64,000 nucleotides of DNA from Larix kaempferi (GCA_027924585.1 BSBM01000637.1:5394001-5458000); one strand, 5' to 3'; shown: positions 1 through 10,997, numbered from the stretch's first letter. Translations and numbers: made by a program. The notes: generated by a model from the letters alone, not told the origin.

Positions 1-1161
1 GTGCTAGGTTCAAGATAGTCTTCAATGATGACTAAAAAGGATCTAAGGTGATGGTAACCAACACTTAAAAGAGGATTTGATGATCTAAACAAGCAATCAA
101 AGGTGAAACTAGGATAAAGTCCCCAGTATGGTTGCCAGTTTTTGTTGTAGAGATTTCTTCCTACAGATAGAAAGAATCCCTCTTAGGTTAAAGCAGGATA
201 AACTGACTCTAATCTAAGACAAAAGTAAAACAAATGCTACCTTGAATCCTAGATTAAACAAGCATTTCAAGATTTTAGTATTGAAGAATATGAGAGAAAA
301 TGACTAACCTTTCACTCTGATGTTTGTCCTGCTTATAGTCCAAATCACGAAGTCCTCGCGATGAACCTGTTAAGATCAGACAAGATACAAGCATATACAA
401 TTCTCCAAGTACCTTGAATTACAAGTTAGAATCTAAATATATCTAGATACAAATCATGTAAATGAATCATAATAAACATACACAAATTGGGAAAGAAGAC
501 AAGTTATCTTTATTGGAAACTTGAGAATGCTTACAATGGTTGCTTGATGTCCAAGCCAACTTTCAGCTCCAAGTTCCTCCTCTAGCTATCTCTGCAAAAG
601 TCTCAAGATTATAGGTTGGATGCCCGAAGTAGTCCCCCCTTTTCTCATGGAAGCCCTCTCTTTTATAGTGCTTGGAAGGGTTAACCATAAGCAAATTAAG
701 GTAGATCTAATGAGTGTTTAGTGGATCAACCAAACTAAACAGGGAGAGGGGGTTGGGATCGAATTAGGAATGATAATCCCAAGAAAATATCTTGAAGGAT
801 GAGAGCCATGATCCATGGAAAAAGGCTAAAAAGCGATTTTAACGCCCCTAGTTCTAAGCATAATGTGAAAATCATCTCGATTTTCGTGCCCCAGGGAAAG
901 TGCAGAATGCAAAAACCCTAATTTTCGCTACCCAGTAGATGTGCAGAGCACGAAAATCTATGCAGATAGGGTCAACTGTTGTGACATGTTGAAGATAAGG
1001 TTATGTCTTGGCATTCAGTCAATGGATTTTTCTCCTGGGTGTCCAGATGAGACCAAGGAGGGAGCCAATAATCTGTGACGGTTATTAAGGAGAAATGTCG
1101 CTAGGTCACATGGTACAAAGATGCGACACTAGGGCTCGAAGTGTAACTTGGAGGCATAACA
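1..1161 (-). mobile_element. Possible LTR fragment, minus strand, cut by window edge
   Basis: Read on the minus strand, this stretch begins TGTTATGCC at position 1161, has a TATA-like CTATAAAAG (complement of 660-668) and an AATAAA signal (complement of 509-514), in the order and spacing of an LTR U3-R region. No second copy, primer binding site or target duplication is visible, and the rest would lie left of the window. It could equally be the promoter region of a minus-strand gene. No coding sequence was recognised here. Confidence 0.3.
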
Positions 1162-1629
1162 GTTGAGAATTCAAGCACCAAAATTTTTTCAGTTAATTTT
1201 CAAGTAATGACTTACATTAACAAAGCCATTTATCACCCATAGTCATTGTGTATCGTGAAACGTTTGTGTCATTTTCCCACTAATAGTATCACACCACGAT
1301 CGAAGAATAGGGAGGCCAAGCTTAAGAATGAGCTCTTTTCATATGTAACCTTGAATAGATTCCATAATAAATTTGTTTTCATTGGGAAATGATAATTCAT
1401 GCTTTAAGTTTGAAAGATATATTAGCCAAATGTTATCAATGACATCCAATTTTGTGAACCACAAGGTTTTGGCCAGAAGCTTGTCTTTAAATTTACTGAA
1501 AATTATCAAATGCAATGGTTATTGAATTCCATAGAGAAATATCCTTCGAATATAGGAAAGGATTAAAATTCTCAAGGGGATTCTATTTAGTTTGTAAAAA
1601 GATGCACCAACAACTTTAACATGAGATGG
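1162..1629 (-). pseudogene. LINE-like ORF2 C-terminal remnant, part 2 (split by element A)
   Basis: On the minus strand a mostly open frame continues from the segment at 10998-11340 across the element A insertion. Removing A and one GATGG copy joins the two halves in frame (GLLLT then PSHVKVV). The composition, with many W, L and K residues and a GGFGI motif in the upstream half, resembles the poorly conserved region after the reverse transcriptase of plant non-LTR retrotransposons. At least two or three stops are present in this half. The family call is inference from general pattern; frame continuity across the insertion is seen directly. Confidence 0.4.
1625..1629. repeat. Target site duplication of element A, left (GATGG)
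   Basis: GATGG directly precedes the TG of the left LTR and is repeated at 10998-11002 directly after the CA of the right LTR. Five bases is the usual duplication for LTR retrotransposons. Confidence 0.95.
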
Positions 1630-3317
1630 TGTAATGTCCCCATTTTGACCCCCTTTGTATTAAACTGTAAATGATGTAAATATTGTAATTTAATCATGGT
1701 GAGGAGCTCAATGCCAAGGCCCCACCATTGATTTAGCGTTTCATGTATCGGCAATTAAAAATAGATGCCCATGGTTCTTGTGCGAGATGGGCACAATGTA
1801 AATAAGACACCATGTAAATACGAATTTTAATGGAAAAAAAACCCACAACCGGCTATGCAATGCAACAAAAGAGATGGGGCATGACTTTACAGGGAAAAGG
1901 GAGGGAAATTATTCAAACCCTTGAGCCAATAGTATTAATCCATGTGTCAATGGGGAAACCCATAAACCACCAACTACCCATTTTGTCTCATGTACCCAAT
2001 CATTTAATTTTTCCAAGAAATTGGTTAAGGCAGTTAATGCCTTGGGAATGAAAGAGTATGGGCAAGCCATCAACTTGGAAAATCGTGTTTTTGCTTGTGG
2101 GGCAAGAAACCACCCACGAAATGGTGCCCAAAGCCATTCTGAACAGGCAGTCTTCATTCATTCACGCAGTTGGAGTTAGCTGGGCTCTTTCCATTTACGT
2201 TTTTCATCTAAATACTGCATTTTTCCATGCCTGGGAGTCGTTTTTGTAGTATATAACAGTTGGGAGAGGGAGGGCCACGTTTTGAGGACTGTAGGGAGGT
2301 CGTTTTTGCCCCTGAATGTCCAAGGACGTTTTTCTAAAAACGGATTTGGCTTCCTGGGTTGTTCACCAACTTCCCATTTCGTTTTTGTGGGTTCCCACGT
2401 TTTTTCTGGGTTAGTTGAAACCCCATCTCATGCATTCCATTGAGGAAATCGTTTTCCTCATGCCCAGCAAGTGGGGTCCTGCTGTTATGTGCATCCTTGT
2501 TCTTGGTTTGAGCCTGTGAGCTGAAGTGTTGGAGTGGTAGTGGATAGAAGTGGCTTGATAAACCTAGTGGGGGAGACAACCTCTCAAAAAGATCAAGAGG
2601 GCTTTGGTTACTCTTCTATGCATACCCTGAGAGCACTAGATAGGGAAGGTATGGCTTGAAGGACTGCACAGCAGTGAAAAGAATACTTCCTTGTGCTGGG
2701 TGTGTAGGTATTGTGGGTGCCAAGCTAGATAGATCTTGCAAGGTTATCCCTGGCTCTGTGCTGGAGCTCACTAGCTTAGCAACTCTTCCTTTCCATCTCC
2801 TAGTAGCCTGATAAACCCAATTGTAGGTTGGCTTGGCTCATCTTGGTGTATGCTTGGCTATGTGTGAGTCTGCTGTTCCCTGGTTCCTTGTAGAGATCAT
2901 GCCCAGCTCGGGGGTGGCAGTGGTGCTGAGAGATTGAGGAGCACACTGGCCTATGGTTGGGTGGAACGTTGCAGTTGCATAGCCAGTTGCTTGGGACTGC
3001 CTTATTGAGATAAGTATTCTCTTGTGTAAATTGGCAATTATCATTTGATGAATGTTATGAATGTATGTGGATGTATTAAACGAATTTGCCTCTGCTGTGT
3101 TTTTAAAAGTTTAGGCATTTCCATATGATCTTGTCACAGAATCTTGAATGTGTGTTAGAGATCAACAACATTGATTTGATTACCGTCGTTTTTCCATAGT
3201 ATGCATAGATACAGTTCTTTGCATCAATGATTTTAATTCAATCGTTTTGGGGCTAATTGCCCGGACTGAGCACTGTGATCCTTTCTATCACGCTGGTATG
3301 ATAGAGGGGACACTACA
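1630..3317 (+). repeat. Element A 5' LTR (1688 bp)
   Basis: Begins TGTAATGTCC and ends GACACTACA; matches 9290-10997 almost base for base. Relative to the right LTR it lacks a 21-base segment (extra at about 9724-9744 on the right) and has one more A in the run near 1834. Promoter and poly(A) signals of the element should lie here. Confidence 0.97.
2250..2256 (+). promoter_or_regulatory. Possible TATA box of element A LTR
   Basis: TATATAA within the LTR, followed by a purine-rich stretch; identical at 9930-9936 in the right LTR. It is the best TATA-like word I found in this LTR but is not a perfect TATAAA, so the assignment is tentative. Confidence 0.35.
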
Positions 3318-3320
3318 TTT

Positions 3321-3332
3321 TGGTATCAGAGC
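3321..3332 (+). promoter_or_regulatory. Primer binding site of element A (tRNA-iMet type)
   Basis: TGGTATCAGAGC starts three bases after the 5' LTR. This word is the standard plant retrotransposon site complementary to the 3' end of initiator methionine tRNA. Confidence 0.93.
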
Positions 3333-3449
3333 TGCGTTGCAGCATTGGGCCTCTATGGGCCAAATCTGATAAGCAATTACAATAAAATTGTTGTCTTATG
3401 AGTTTTGAAAAAAAAAAAAAAAAATTTGTTTAAGTCTGTTTTTGAAAAA
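3333..3449 (+). other. Element A leader, proximal part with A17 tract
   Basis: Untranslated leader between primer site and satellite. It contains a run of 17 A at 3408-3424 and a second short A run. No coding signal. Together with the A38 run at 4379-4416 it brackets the satellite array. Confidence 0.6.
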
Positions 3450-4370
3450 AAATTATGTTTTAAGCCGTTTCGGGAAGTCGTTCCGAAATTTCGGAAAGGT
3501 TTCGCGAACCTTCCCGCAATTGCGGAAGAGTTCGGCGAACCTTCCCGAAATTGCGGAAGGATTCCGCGAACCTTCCCGAAATTGCGGAAGAATTCAGCCA
3601 ATGGCTCCGAAACAGCGGAGAAAAAAAAAGTTTTTAAGTGGAAAAAATTTTCTAAATGTCGGAATTTTTCGGAAAGAATTCTCTTCCGAAATTGCGGAAG
3701 GAATTCTCTTCCAAAATTTCGGAAGGATTCCGCAAATCGTTCCGAAACGCGGAAGAGTTCGGCGAGTCGTTCCGAAGTTGCGGAAGACTTCGGCGAATCG
3801 TTCCGCAACTGCGGAAGACTTCGCCGAATCGTTCCGCAACTGCGGAAGACTTCGGCGAATCATTCCGCAACTGCGGAAGACTTCGCCGAATCATTCCGAA
3901 AAATCACCCGAAATCGAGGAAGCATTCCAGCGGAAGCATTCTGCGAACGGCTCCGGTACTGCAGAAGCCTTCGCCGAATGGCTCCGCAATTGCGGGAGCA
4001 TTCGCCGAATGGCTCCGCAACTGCGGAAGCCTTCGCCGAATGGCTCCGTTCGGCAAATCGCCCCGCCATTGCGGAAGCGTTCGGCGAACTGCTCCGCAAT
4101 TACGGAAGCGTTCGGCGAACTGCTCCGCAATTGCGGAAGCCGTTGCCGAACCGCGTCGCGCGGAAGCCGTCGCCGAACCGGCCGCAACTGCGGAAGCCTA
4201 CGGCTAACCGCCCCGCAGTTGCGGGAGCATATAGTGAACCACCCCGCTCATTGCGGGAGCATACCATGAACCTCCCCGCGGTTGCGGGAGTAGTCTGTGA
4301 ATCGCCCGTCGCGGACGGATCTCGCGAACTGCCCGTTGCGGCAGGATTCAGCGAATCGCCCGATGAGGCG
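3450..4370 (+). repeat. 31-bp palindromic satellite array in the element A leader
   Basis: About 29 degenerate units. The period of 31 bases is seen exactly at 3523/3554/3585, 3781/3812/3843/3874 and 4072/4103/4134. Each unit contains TTCCGCA-NN-TGCGGAA and TTCGSCGAA, both self-complementary, so both strands look alike. The array drifts from TTCC through CTCC to CCCC versions left to right and is broken by an A-rich stretch near 3620-3660. It lacks stop codons in several frames, which creates long spurious ORFs on both strands; because 31 is not a multiple of three, all frames give the same degenerate peptide. In RNA it would form a ladder of hairpins. Function unknown; I know no match. Confidence 0.93.
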
Positions 4371-4372
4371 TG

Positions 4373-4378
<6 letters not shown>

Positions 4379-4417
<39 letters not shown>

Positions 4418-4433
4418 GAGGGCGCTGCCCTCG
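4379..4433 (+). other. A38 tract followed by a GC hairpin
   Basis: Thirty-eight consecutive A (4379-4416) are followed directly by CGAGGGC-GCT-GCCCTCG (4417-4433), a perfect 7-bp stem with a 3-base loop. It closes the satellite and lies about 150 bases before the gag start. The homopolymer length could be affected by sequencing error. Confidence 0.85.
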
Positions 4434-4581
4434 ACCCGCCCTGAAGTAATTTGTAAATTTTGAGAATGTAATGCAGCTAACAATTGTGTTGATGAACACA
4501 TTTCGGAGAGTCACAGTTACAGCAGGGTAACACTCTAGATAATACAGTGGAAAAATTTTGGATCTTAGTTGGGCCAAGAAA

Positions 4582-6027
4582 ATGCACATCATGAATGATG
4601 CACAGGATCCCTATGAGCCTGAGACAGATGCCATGGGGGAGAACATACAGGTTGAGAATGCTGAAACAGAATCTAATGGGAGAAGGAATCAAGAGACCCC
4701 TCCAAATGTTGCAGCCACCATGAGAAGCCTAAGGGTGGAATTGCAGAGCTGTAGGGAAGATAATGAAAGGATGATTAAAGCTCAAGAAGAACAAAATCAG
4801 CTGAATGCAGCGATGCTGCAGAGTTTAACAGACATCCAAAGGCAAATAAACTCTGGGCATCAGATATCAAATCTAGAAAGGGGTGGGAGTAGCTCTAGAA
4901 CAAATTCCCGTAAAAGGGCCAGTAGCCCAAGAAGAGTTTCTACAGATAGAACATATAGTCCAGAAATCTCTTCTAATGAATCATCTGACTCTGAAGAATC
5001 CATTGAGGGTTCAAGTTCCTCATCCCACAGGAACAAGAGGAAGAAGCACCACAAGAACAATTCATATGGGGAATTTAAGAAGGCAAAACCTCCTACGTTT
5101 GATGGAGAGGTAAAGTCTGGTCAAGAAGCTGAAGCTTGGCTTCTTGGGATGAGAAAATATTTCCAAGTCCAAGACTACTCGGGAAATATGAAGGCAAGGG
5201 TAGCCATCTTCAACTTGAATGGAAGAGCATCTATATGGTGGGAACACACCAGGCAAGTGAAGAAGATCAATGAAAGAAAGATTGTGTGGAAGCAGTTCAA
5301 GAAATACTTCAAGCAGAAGTACCTCTCTGATAGGTACTATGATGATAAGATCAAAGAGTTCCATGAGCTGAGATTGGGACAATTGACCATGGAAGAATAT
5401 GCAAACAAGTTCTTGGAGCTGCTGAGGTATGTTAAGTATATTCGAGATGATAAGGTCAAAATTCAGCGTTTCCTAAGTGGACTGCCCCAGTCATATAAAG
5501 ACAGAATTGAGTTTGATGAACCTCGAACTCTAGAGGAGGCCATAAGAAAGGCCAAGTATTGCTTTGATCAAAAGAGAAGCAAACCAGAATTCCATAAGGC
5601 GTGGAAGGATAAGAAAAATGAAAAGTTTGATCAAAGGAAGAAGGGGTTCAAGCCTCCTCAATTCAGGAATCAGCAAAGGCAGCCATCACAAGTTGTGACT
5701 AAGCCAACCAGGACGATGGGAGACAAGCCAAGAGATCCAAAGGAGCCAAGAGAACCACTTCAATGTTGGGGTTGTGGAGGAGACCACATGCTTAGGAACT
5801 GTCCACATAGGAATGGGAATGCAAATCAAGTTCACAACATCCAAGGAGCTGGAACTGTGGGTCAAGTGGCGAGGACAATCCCTAGAATCTATGCAGCAGT
5901 GGACGACCGCCAAGCAGATCATCAGTCAACTGTGGTTGAGGTTGAAGGTAAGATTGCTAAGCAATCTGTTTCTATTTTGATTGACCCTGGATCTACTCAC
6001 AGTTATGTCACTCCTAGAATTGTTTAG
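4582..6027 (+). CDS. gag: Element A gag plus N-terminal half of protease
   Basis: Structural polyprotein that forms virus-like particles. The start chosen is ATG 4582 (MHIMNDAQDP); the frame is open slightly upstream but only via TTG, not a plant start. Residues about 1-165 are acidic and Ser-rich with a coiled-coil-like part; about 170-345 is a Retrotrans_gag domain (KPPTFDGE to FDQKRSKPEF); a basic region follows; a zinc knuckle CWGCGGDHMLRNC (C-x2-C-x3-H-x4-C, one residue shorter than the usual x4) lies near residue 395. The last about 40 residues start a retropepsin with IDPGSTHSYV, where DPGS is a variant of D-S/T-G. The frame ends at TAG 6025-6027, in the middle of the protease, and the same frame reopens at once as pol. 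Confidence 0.93.
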   Translation: MHIMNDAQDPYEPETDAMGENIQVENAETESNGRRNQETPPNVAATMRSLRVELQSCREDNERMIKAQEEQNQLNAAMLQSLTDIQRQINSGHQISNLERGGSSSRTNSRKRASSPRRVSTDRTYSPEISSNESSDSEESIEGSSSSSHRNKRKKHHKNNSYGEFKKAKPPTFDGEVKSGQEAEAWLLGMRKYFQVQDYSGNMKARVAIFNLNGRASIWWEHTRQVKKINERKIVWKQFKKYFKQKYLSDRYYDDKIKEFHELRLGQLTMEEYANKFLELLRYVKYIRDDKVKIQRFLSGLPQSYKDRIEFDEPRTLEEAIRKAKYCFDQKRSKPEFHKAWKDKKNEKFDQRKKGFKPPQFRNQQRQPSQVVTKPTRTMGDKPRDPKEPREPLQCWGCGGDHMLRNCPHRNGNANQVHNIQGAGTVGQVARTIPRIYAAVDDRQADHQSTVVEVEGKIAKQSVSILIDPGSTHSYVTPRIV

Positions 6028-9000
6028 ATGTGTGCTTTCAAGAAATTAAAGCATAGTAAATCTTGGTTAGTTCAACTAGCCACTGGAACCAAGAGAAGAG
6101 TTAGCGAAATAGTAGAGAAATGTCCATTAGAGATGGATGGGCTATTCACTTATGTAGATCTGAATATTTTGCCACTTGGTTCCTATGATATTCTCATTGG
6201 AATGGATTGGTTAGAAGCACACATGGTTAAACTTGACTGCTACAATAAGACATTTGAATGCATGGACGAAGAAGGAAACCCAAGGGTTGTAAAAGGCGTT
6301 CCAAAGGTGACTTCTGTTAGACAGGTTTCGGCCATGCAGCTGAAGAAGTTCTGTAGGAAGGGATGTCAATTGTATGCAGCCCACATTTTAGAGGCAACAG
6401 AGAATGAAACTCTGAAATTGGAGGACTATCGGGTATTGCAAGAATTCAGGGATGTTTTTCCTGATGAGATTCCGGGACTCCCTCCAAAGAGAGACATTGA
6501 CTTTACAATTGAACTTGTGCCAGGAGCGGCACCAGTATCTAAGACACCGTACAGGATGAGTACCCCGGAATTGCTAGAATTAAAAATGCAATTACAAGAG
6601 TTGCTGGAAAAGAAATACATTAGGCCAAGTGTGTCCCCGTGGGGAGCACCTGTTCTATTTGTGAAAAAGAAAGATGGAACACTCAGGTTATGTATTGACT
6701 ACAGGCAGTTGAACAAAGTCACAGTGAAGAATAAATACCCATTGCCCCGAATTGATGACCTTTTTGATCAAATGAGAGGAGCAAAGGTATTTTCAAAGAT
6801 TGACTTGAGGTTTGGTTACCATCAGGTAAGAATCAAAGAAGAAGATATTCATAAGACAGCCTTTAGAACGAGGTATGGACACTATGAATTTGTAGTGGTA
6901 CCATTCGGTCTCACAAATGCACCAGCTACATTCATGTGTCTCATGAATAATGTTTTTAGCAAGTATTTGGACAAGTTTGTTCTCGTATTCCTAGATGACA
7001 TTCTTATCTATTCTAAGAATGAAGAAGAACATGAAGAACATTTGAGAATGACAATGCAATTATTAAGGGAGCATAAGCTGTATGCCAAGTTGAGGAAATG
7101 TGACTTCTATAAAGATAGAATTCATTATTTGGGTCACATTATCTCCGACAAAGGAATATCCGTAGACCCTGAGAAGATTGAGACCATTATGAATTGGCCA
7201 ACTCCAAGGAATGTGACTGATGTGAGATCTTTTATGGGCCTTGCTGGTTACTACAGGAGGTTTATCGAAGGATTTTCCAAAGTTGCTAACCCGATCACTT
7301 CTTTGCAAAAGAAGGGGATAAAGTTTGAATGGTCACCAAGATGTGAGGAAAGTTTTCAACGGTTGAAGAATCTTCTTACAAGTACACCTATTCTGAAGAT
7401 TGCAGACCCGGAAAAAGACTTTGTGGTGTGTACAGACGCATGCAATCAAGGACTTGGAGGAGTTCTTATGCAAGATAACCACGTGATATGCTATGAGTCA
7501 AGAAAGTTGAAGGAGCACGAGAAGAACTATGCTACTCATGATATAGAACTTGCAGCCATAGTACATGCTTTAAAGATGTGGAGGCATTACTTAATGGGAA
7601 GAAAATTTGAGTTAAGGACAGACCATTGTGGACTGAAATATTTGTTTGATCAGCCAACTTTAAATGCTAGGCAAGCTAGATGGTTGGAATTTTTGTGTGA
7701 ATTTGATTTCGAGATCAAACACATAAAAGGGAAAGAAAACAAGGTGGCTGATGCACTCAGCAGGAAGGTACATGAAATGTATGTGGCAGCGCTTAGTACT
7801 TGCCAGCCAGACTTGAAGCAACAAATTGTTAACCATATGGTTGAGGATGAAGTGTATGAGCAGATAAAGGGAAAATTGCAGCAGCAAAACCTTGAAAAGA
7901 AGTATGAGGGCTATCATTTGGAAGAAGAAGGACTTCTTACTTATAAGAATAGAGTCTATATTCCAAATGCGGCAGGTTTGAGGAGAATGGTTATGGATGA
8001 GATCCATAAAGCTCCATACTCTGGTCACCCAGGATATCAGAAAACAATTGCTACAGCAAGGAAATATTATTTCTGGCCAGGCATGAAGAAGGATGTTGCT
8101 GAATACATTTCTAAGTGCATGGAATGTCAACAAGTGAAGAGTGAACACCAACATCCAACAGGTTTATTGCTTCCAGTGCCAATTCCAGAATGGAAATGGG
8201 AAGTAATATCCATGGATTTTATTACAGGATTGCCAATGACTAAGAGACAGCATGATTCCATCATGGTTGTGGTGGACAAGTTAACAAAGGCAGCACATTT
8301 TATACCGGTTAAGTCCACACATAAATCCGATGCCATTGCAAATATTTTCATGAAGGAAATTTTCAGATTACATGGGTTGCCTAAGGCAATAATTTCTGAC
8401 AGGGATACCAAGTTCACTTCCAATTTTTGGAAAGGTCTCTTTGCAGATTTGGGTACGCAGTTGAGCTTTAGTACCGCCTACCATCCTCAAACAGATGGGC
8501 AAACTGAAAGAGTAAATCGAGTGCTTAAAGACATGCTCCGCATGTATGTAATGGACAAACCATCCAAGTGGGAGGATTATCTACACTTGGTAGAATTTGC
8601 ATATAACAATGGGCAACAAGCATCATTGGGAATGAGTCCTTATGAGGCTTTGTACGGCAGAAGGTGTAGGACACCAGTGACTTGGGACAATCCAGTGAAC
8701 AGAATTGTACTTGGGCCAGAATTGCTTAAGGAAATGGAACAAGAGGTTGCAAAGATCCGGCAAAATTTAAAAGCAGCCCAGGATAGACAGAAAAGCTATG
8801 CAGATAAACATAGAGTGCATAGGGAATTCAATGTTGGGGATCATGTATATCTTAGAGTGAAATCAAGGAAGAGTTCCTTGAAGCTTGGGAGTTGTGCCAA
8901 GCTATCACCTAGATATTGTGGGCCATTTGAAGTGCTTGAAAGAATAGGACCAGTTGCATATAGACTTGCATTGCCTGCTAGCACTAAAGATCATAATGTT

Positions 9001-9261
9001 TTTCACGTCTCTTTGCTTAAGAAATATGTACATGATCCTAACCATGTGATTAATTGGGATGTGATCCAGGTGGAACCTGAGGGAGAATTCCAAACCGATC
9101 CATTGTGCATCCTAGACAAGAAGGTAACATTGCTCCGGAACCGAGCCATCGGACAGGTAAAGGTGCAATGGAAGCACTACGGTCCCGATGAGGCTACATG
9201 GGAGCTGGAGGATGCCATGAGGGTGGCATATCCATTTTTGTTCAATTTTGATGAGCACTGA
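6028..9261 (+). CDS. pol: Element A pol: protease C-half, RT, RNase H, integrase, chromodomain
   Basis: Same reading frame as gag, after one TAG. The first about 70 residues complete the retropepsin ([11 protein letters not shown]). Reverse transcriptase begins near residue 175 ([10 protein letters not shown]) with the catalytic FLDD at about 321-324. RNase H follows ([10 protein letters not shown] near 468; [10 protein letters not shown]). Integrase has an HHCC zinc finger starting near 667 (HPGYQ, CMECQQ) and the DDE core ([22 protein letters not shown]). A chromodomain lies at about 1028-1070 ([25 protein letters not shown]), the mark of chromoviruses and thought to guide integration to modified histones. 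Length and order are normal and no other lesion is seen. No separate translation start is expected; expression would need readthrough or a repaired stop. Confidence 0.95.
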   Translation: MCAFKKLKHSKSWLVQLATGTKRRVSEIVEKCPLEMDGLFTYVDLNILPLGSYDILIGMDWLEAHMVKLDCYNKTFECMDEEGNPRVVKGVPKVTSVRQVSAMQLKKFCRKGCQLYAAHILEATENETLKLEDYRVLQEFRDVFPDEIPGLPPKRDIDFTIELVPGAAPVSKTPYRMSTPELLELKMQLQELLEKKYIRPSVSPWGAPVLFVKKKDGTLRLCIDYRQLNKVTVKNKYPLPRIDDLFDQMRGAKVFSKIDLRFGYHQVRIKEEDIHKTAFRTRYGHYEFVVVPFGLTNAPATFMCLMNNVFSKYLDKFVLVFLDDILIYSKNEEEHEEHLRMTMQLLREHKLYAKLRKCDFYKDRIHYLGHIISDKGISVDPEKIETIMNWPTPRNVTDVRSFMGLAGYYRRFIEGFSKVANPITSLQKKGIKFEWSPRCEESFQRLKNLLTSTPILKIADPEKDFVVCTDACNQGLGGVLMQDNHVICYESRKLKEHEKNYATHDIELAAIVHALKMWRHYLMGRKFELRTDHCGLKYLFDQPTLNARQARWLEFLCEFDFEIKHIKGKENKVADALSRKVHEMYVAALSTCQPDLKQQIVNHMVEDEVYEQIKGKLQQQNLEKKYEGYHLEEEGLLTYKNRVYIPNAAGLRRMVMDEIHKAPYSGHPGYQKTIATARKYYFWPGMKKDVAEYISKCMECQQVKSEHQHPTGLLLPVPIPEWKWEVISMDFITGLPMTKRQHDSIMVVVDKLTKAAHFIPVKSTHKSDAIANIFMKEIFRLHGLPKAIISDRDTKFTSNFWKGLFADLGTQLSFSTAYHPQTDGQTERVNRVLKDMLRMYVMDKPSKWEDYLHLVEFAYNNGQQASLGMSPYEALYGRRCRTPVTWDNPVNRIVLGPELLKEMEQEVAKIRQNLKAAQDRQKSYADKHRVHREFNVGDHVYLRVKSRKSSLKLGSCAKLSPRYCGPFEVLERIGPVAYRLALPASTKDHNVFHVSLLKKYVHDPNHVINWDVIQVEPEGEFQTDPLCILDKKVTLLRNRAIGQVKVQWKHYGPDEATWELEDAMRVAYPFLFNFDEH

Positions 9262-9277
9262 GGACAGTGCTAATGTA

Positions 9278-9289
9278 AGGGGAGGGGAA
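9278..9289 (+). promoter_or_regulatory. Polypurine tract of element A
   Basis: AGGGGAGGGGAA immediately before the 3' LTR; primes plus-strand synthesis. Confidence 0.9.
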
Positions 9290-10997
9290 TGTAATGTCCC
9301 CATTTTGACCCCCTTTGTATTAAACCGTAAATGATGTAAATATTGTAATTTAATCATGGTGAGGAGCTCAAGGCCAAGACCCCACCATTGATTTAGCGTT
9401 TCATGTATCGGCAATTAAAAATAGATGCCCATGGTTCTTGTGCGAGATGGGCACAATGTAAATAAGACACCATGTAAATACGAATTTTAATGGAAAAAAA
9501 CCCACAACCGGCTATGCAATGCAACAAAAGAGATGGGGCATGACTTTACAGGGAAAAGGGAGGGAAATTATTCAAACCCTTGAGCCAATAGTATTAATCC
9601 ATGTGTCAATGGGGAAACCCATAAACCACCAACTACCCATTTTGTCTCATGTACCCAATCATTTAATTTTTCCAAGAAATTGGTTAAGGCAATTAATGCC
9701 TTGGGAATGAAAGAGTATGGGCAAGCCATTTTCATGCATGGGCAAGCCATCAACTTGGAAAATCGTGTTTTTGCTTGTGGGGCAAGAAACCACCCACGAA
9801 ATGGTGCCCAAAGCCATTCTGAACAGGCAGTCTTCATTCATTCACGCAGTTGGAGTTAGCTGGGCTCTTTCCATTTACGTTTTTCATCTAAATACTGCAT
9901 TTTTCCATGCCTGGGAGTCGTTTTTGCAGTATATAACAGTTGGGAGAGGGAGGGCCACGTTTTGAGGACTGTAGGGAGGTCGTTTTTGCCCCTGAATGTC
10001 CAAGGACGTTTTTCTAAAAACGGATTTGGCTTCCTGGGTTGTTCACCAACTTCCCATTTCGTTTTTGTGGGTTCCCACATTTTTTCTGGGTTAGTTGAAA
10101 CCCCATCTCATGCATTCCACTGAGGAAATCGTTTTCCTCATGCCCAGCAAGTGGGGTCCTGCTGTTATGTGCATCCTTGTTCTTGGTTTGAGCCTGTGAG
10201 CTGAAGTGTTGGAGTGGTAGTGGATATAAGTGGCTTGATAAACCTAGTGGGGGAGACAACCTCTCAAAAAGATCAAGAGGGCTTTGGTTACTCTTCTATG
10301 CATACCCTGAGAGCACTAGATAGGGAAGGTATGGCTTGAAGGACTGCACAGCAGTGAAAAGAATACTTCCTTGTGCTGGGTGTGTAGGTATTGTGGGTGC
10401 CAAGCTAGATAGATCTTGCAAGGTTATCCCTGGCTCTGTGCTGGAGCTCACTAGCTTAGCAACTCTTCCTTTCCATCTCCTAGTAGCCTGATAAACCCAA
10501 TTGTAGGTTGGCTTGGCTCATCTTGGTGTATGCTTGGCTATGTGTGAGTCTGCTGTTCCCTGGTTCCTTGTAGAGATCATGCCCAGCTCGGGGGTGGCAG
10601 TGGTGCTGAGAGATTGAGGAGCACACTGGCCTATGGTTGGGTGGAACGTTGCAGTTGCATAGCCAGTTGCTTGGGACTGCCTTATTGAGATAAGTATTCT
10701 CTTGTGTAAATTGGCAATTATCATTTGATGAATGTTATGAATGTATGTGGATGTATTAAACGAATTTGCCTCTGCTGTGTTTTTAAAAGTTTAGGCATTT
10801 CCATATGATCTTGTCACAGAATCTTGAATGTGTGTTAGAGATCAACAGCATTGATTTGATTACCGTCGTTTTTCCATAGTATGCATAGATACAGTTCTTT
10901 GCATCAATGATTTTAATTCAATCGTTTTGGGGCTAATTGCCCGGACTGAGCACTGTGATCCTTTCTATCACGCTGGTATGATAGAGGGGACACTACA
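9290..10997 (+). repeat. Element A 3' LTR (1708 bp)
   Basis: Near-identical to 1630-3317. It differs by nine substitutions, one A fewer in a homopolymer, and a 21-base insertion around 9724-9744 that duplicates GGGCAAGCCAT on both sides of a TTTCATGCAT core. Ends CACTACA, followed by the GATGG duplication. Confidence 0.97.

Larger units (their letters stand above)
1630..10997 (+). mobile_element. Element A: complete Ty3/gypsy chromovirus LTR retrotransposon
   Basis: A 9.37-kb element bounded by TG...CA LTRs and a perfect 5-bp duplication. Order: 5' LTR, initiator-Met tRNA primer site, long leader with a 31-bp satellite, gag, protease-RT-RNase H-integrase-chromodomain, polypurine tract, 3' LTR. 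The C-terminal chromodomain and gag/protease style place it with plant chromoviruses, most like the Tekay/Del group (inference). Nine substitutions, one 1-base and one 21-base indel separate the LTRs, so it is the youngest insertion here. One in-frame TAG inside the protease is the only coding lesion seen. It is inserted in a minus-strand LINE-like ORF. Confidence 0.96.

Noticed and set aside
3377-4501. Long overlapping ORFs on both strands (up to 322 codons) with repeated RNCG/ATAEDF-like peptides
   Set aside because: They arise from a 31-bp repeat without stop codons. Since 31 is not a multiple of three and the repeat is palindromic, every frame on both strands yields the same degenerate peptide; this is not evidence for a protein.
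6025-6027. Retrovirus-style programmed readthrough as the preferred explanation of the TAG in A
   Set aside because: The stop lies within the protease fold and not at a domain boundary, and the bases that follow do not match the known CAATTA-type readthrough context; kept only as a testable alternative.
7660-8154. 164-codon minus-strand ORF opposite element A pol
   Set aside because: Shadow of the integrase coding region; low-quality, hydrophobic composition typical of antisense frames.
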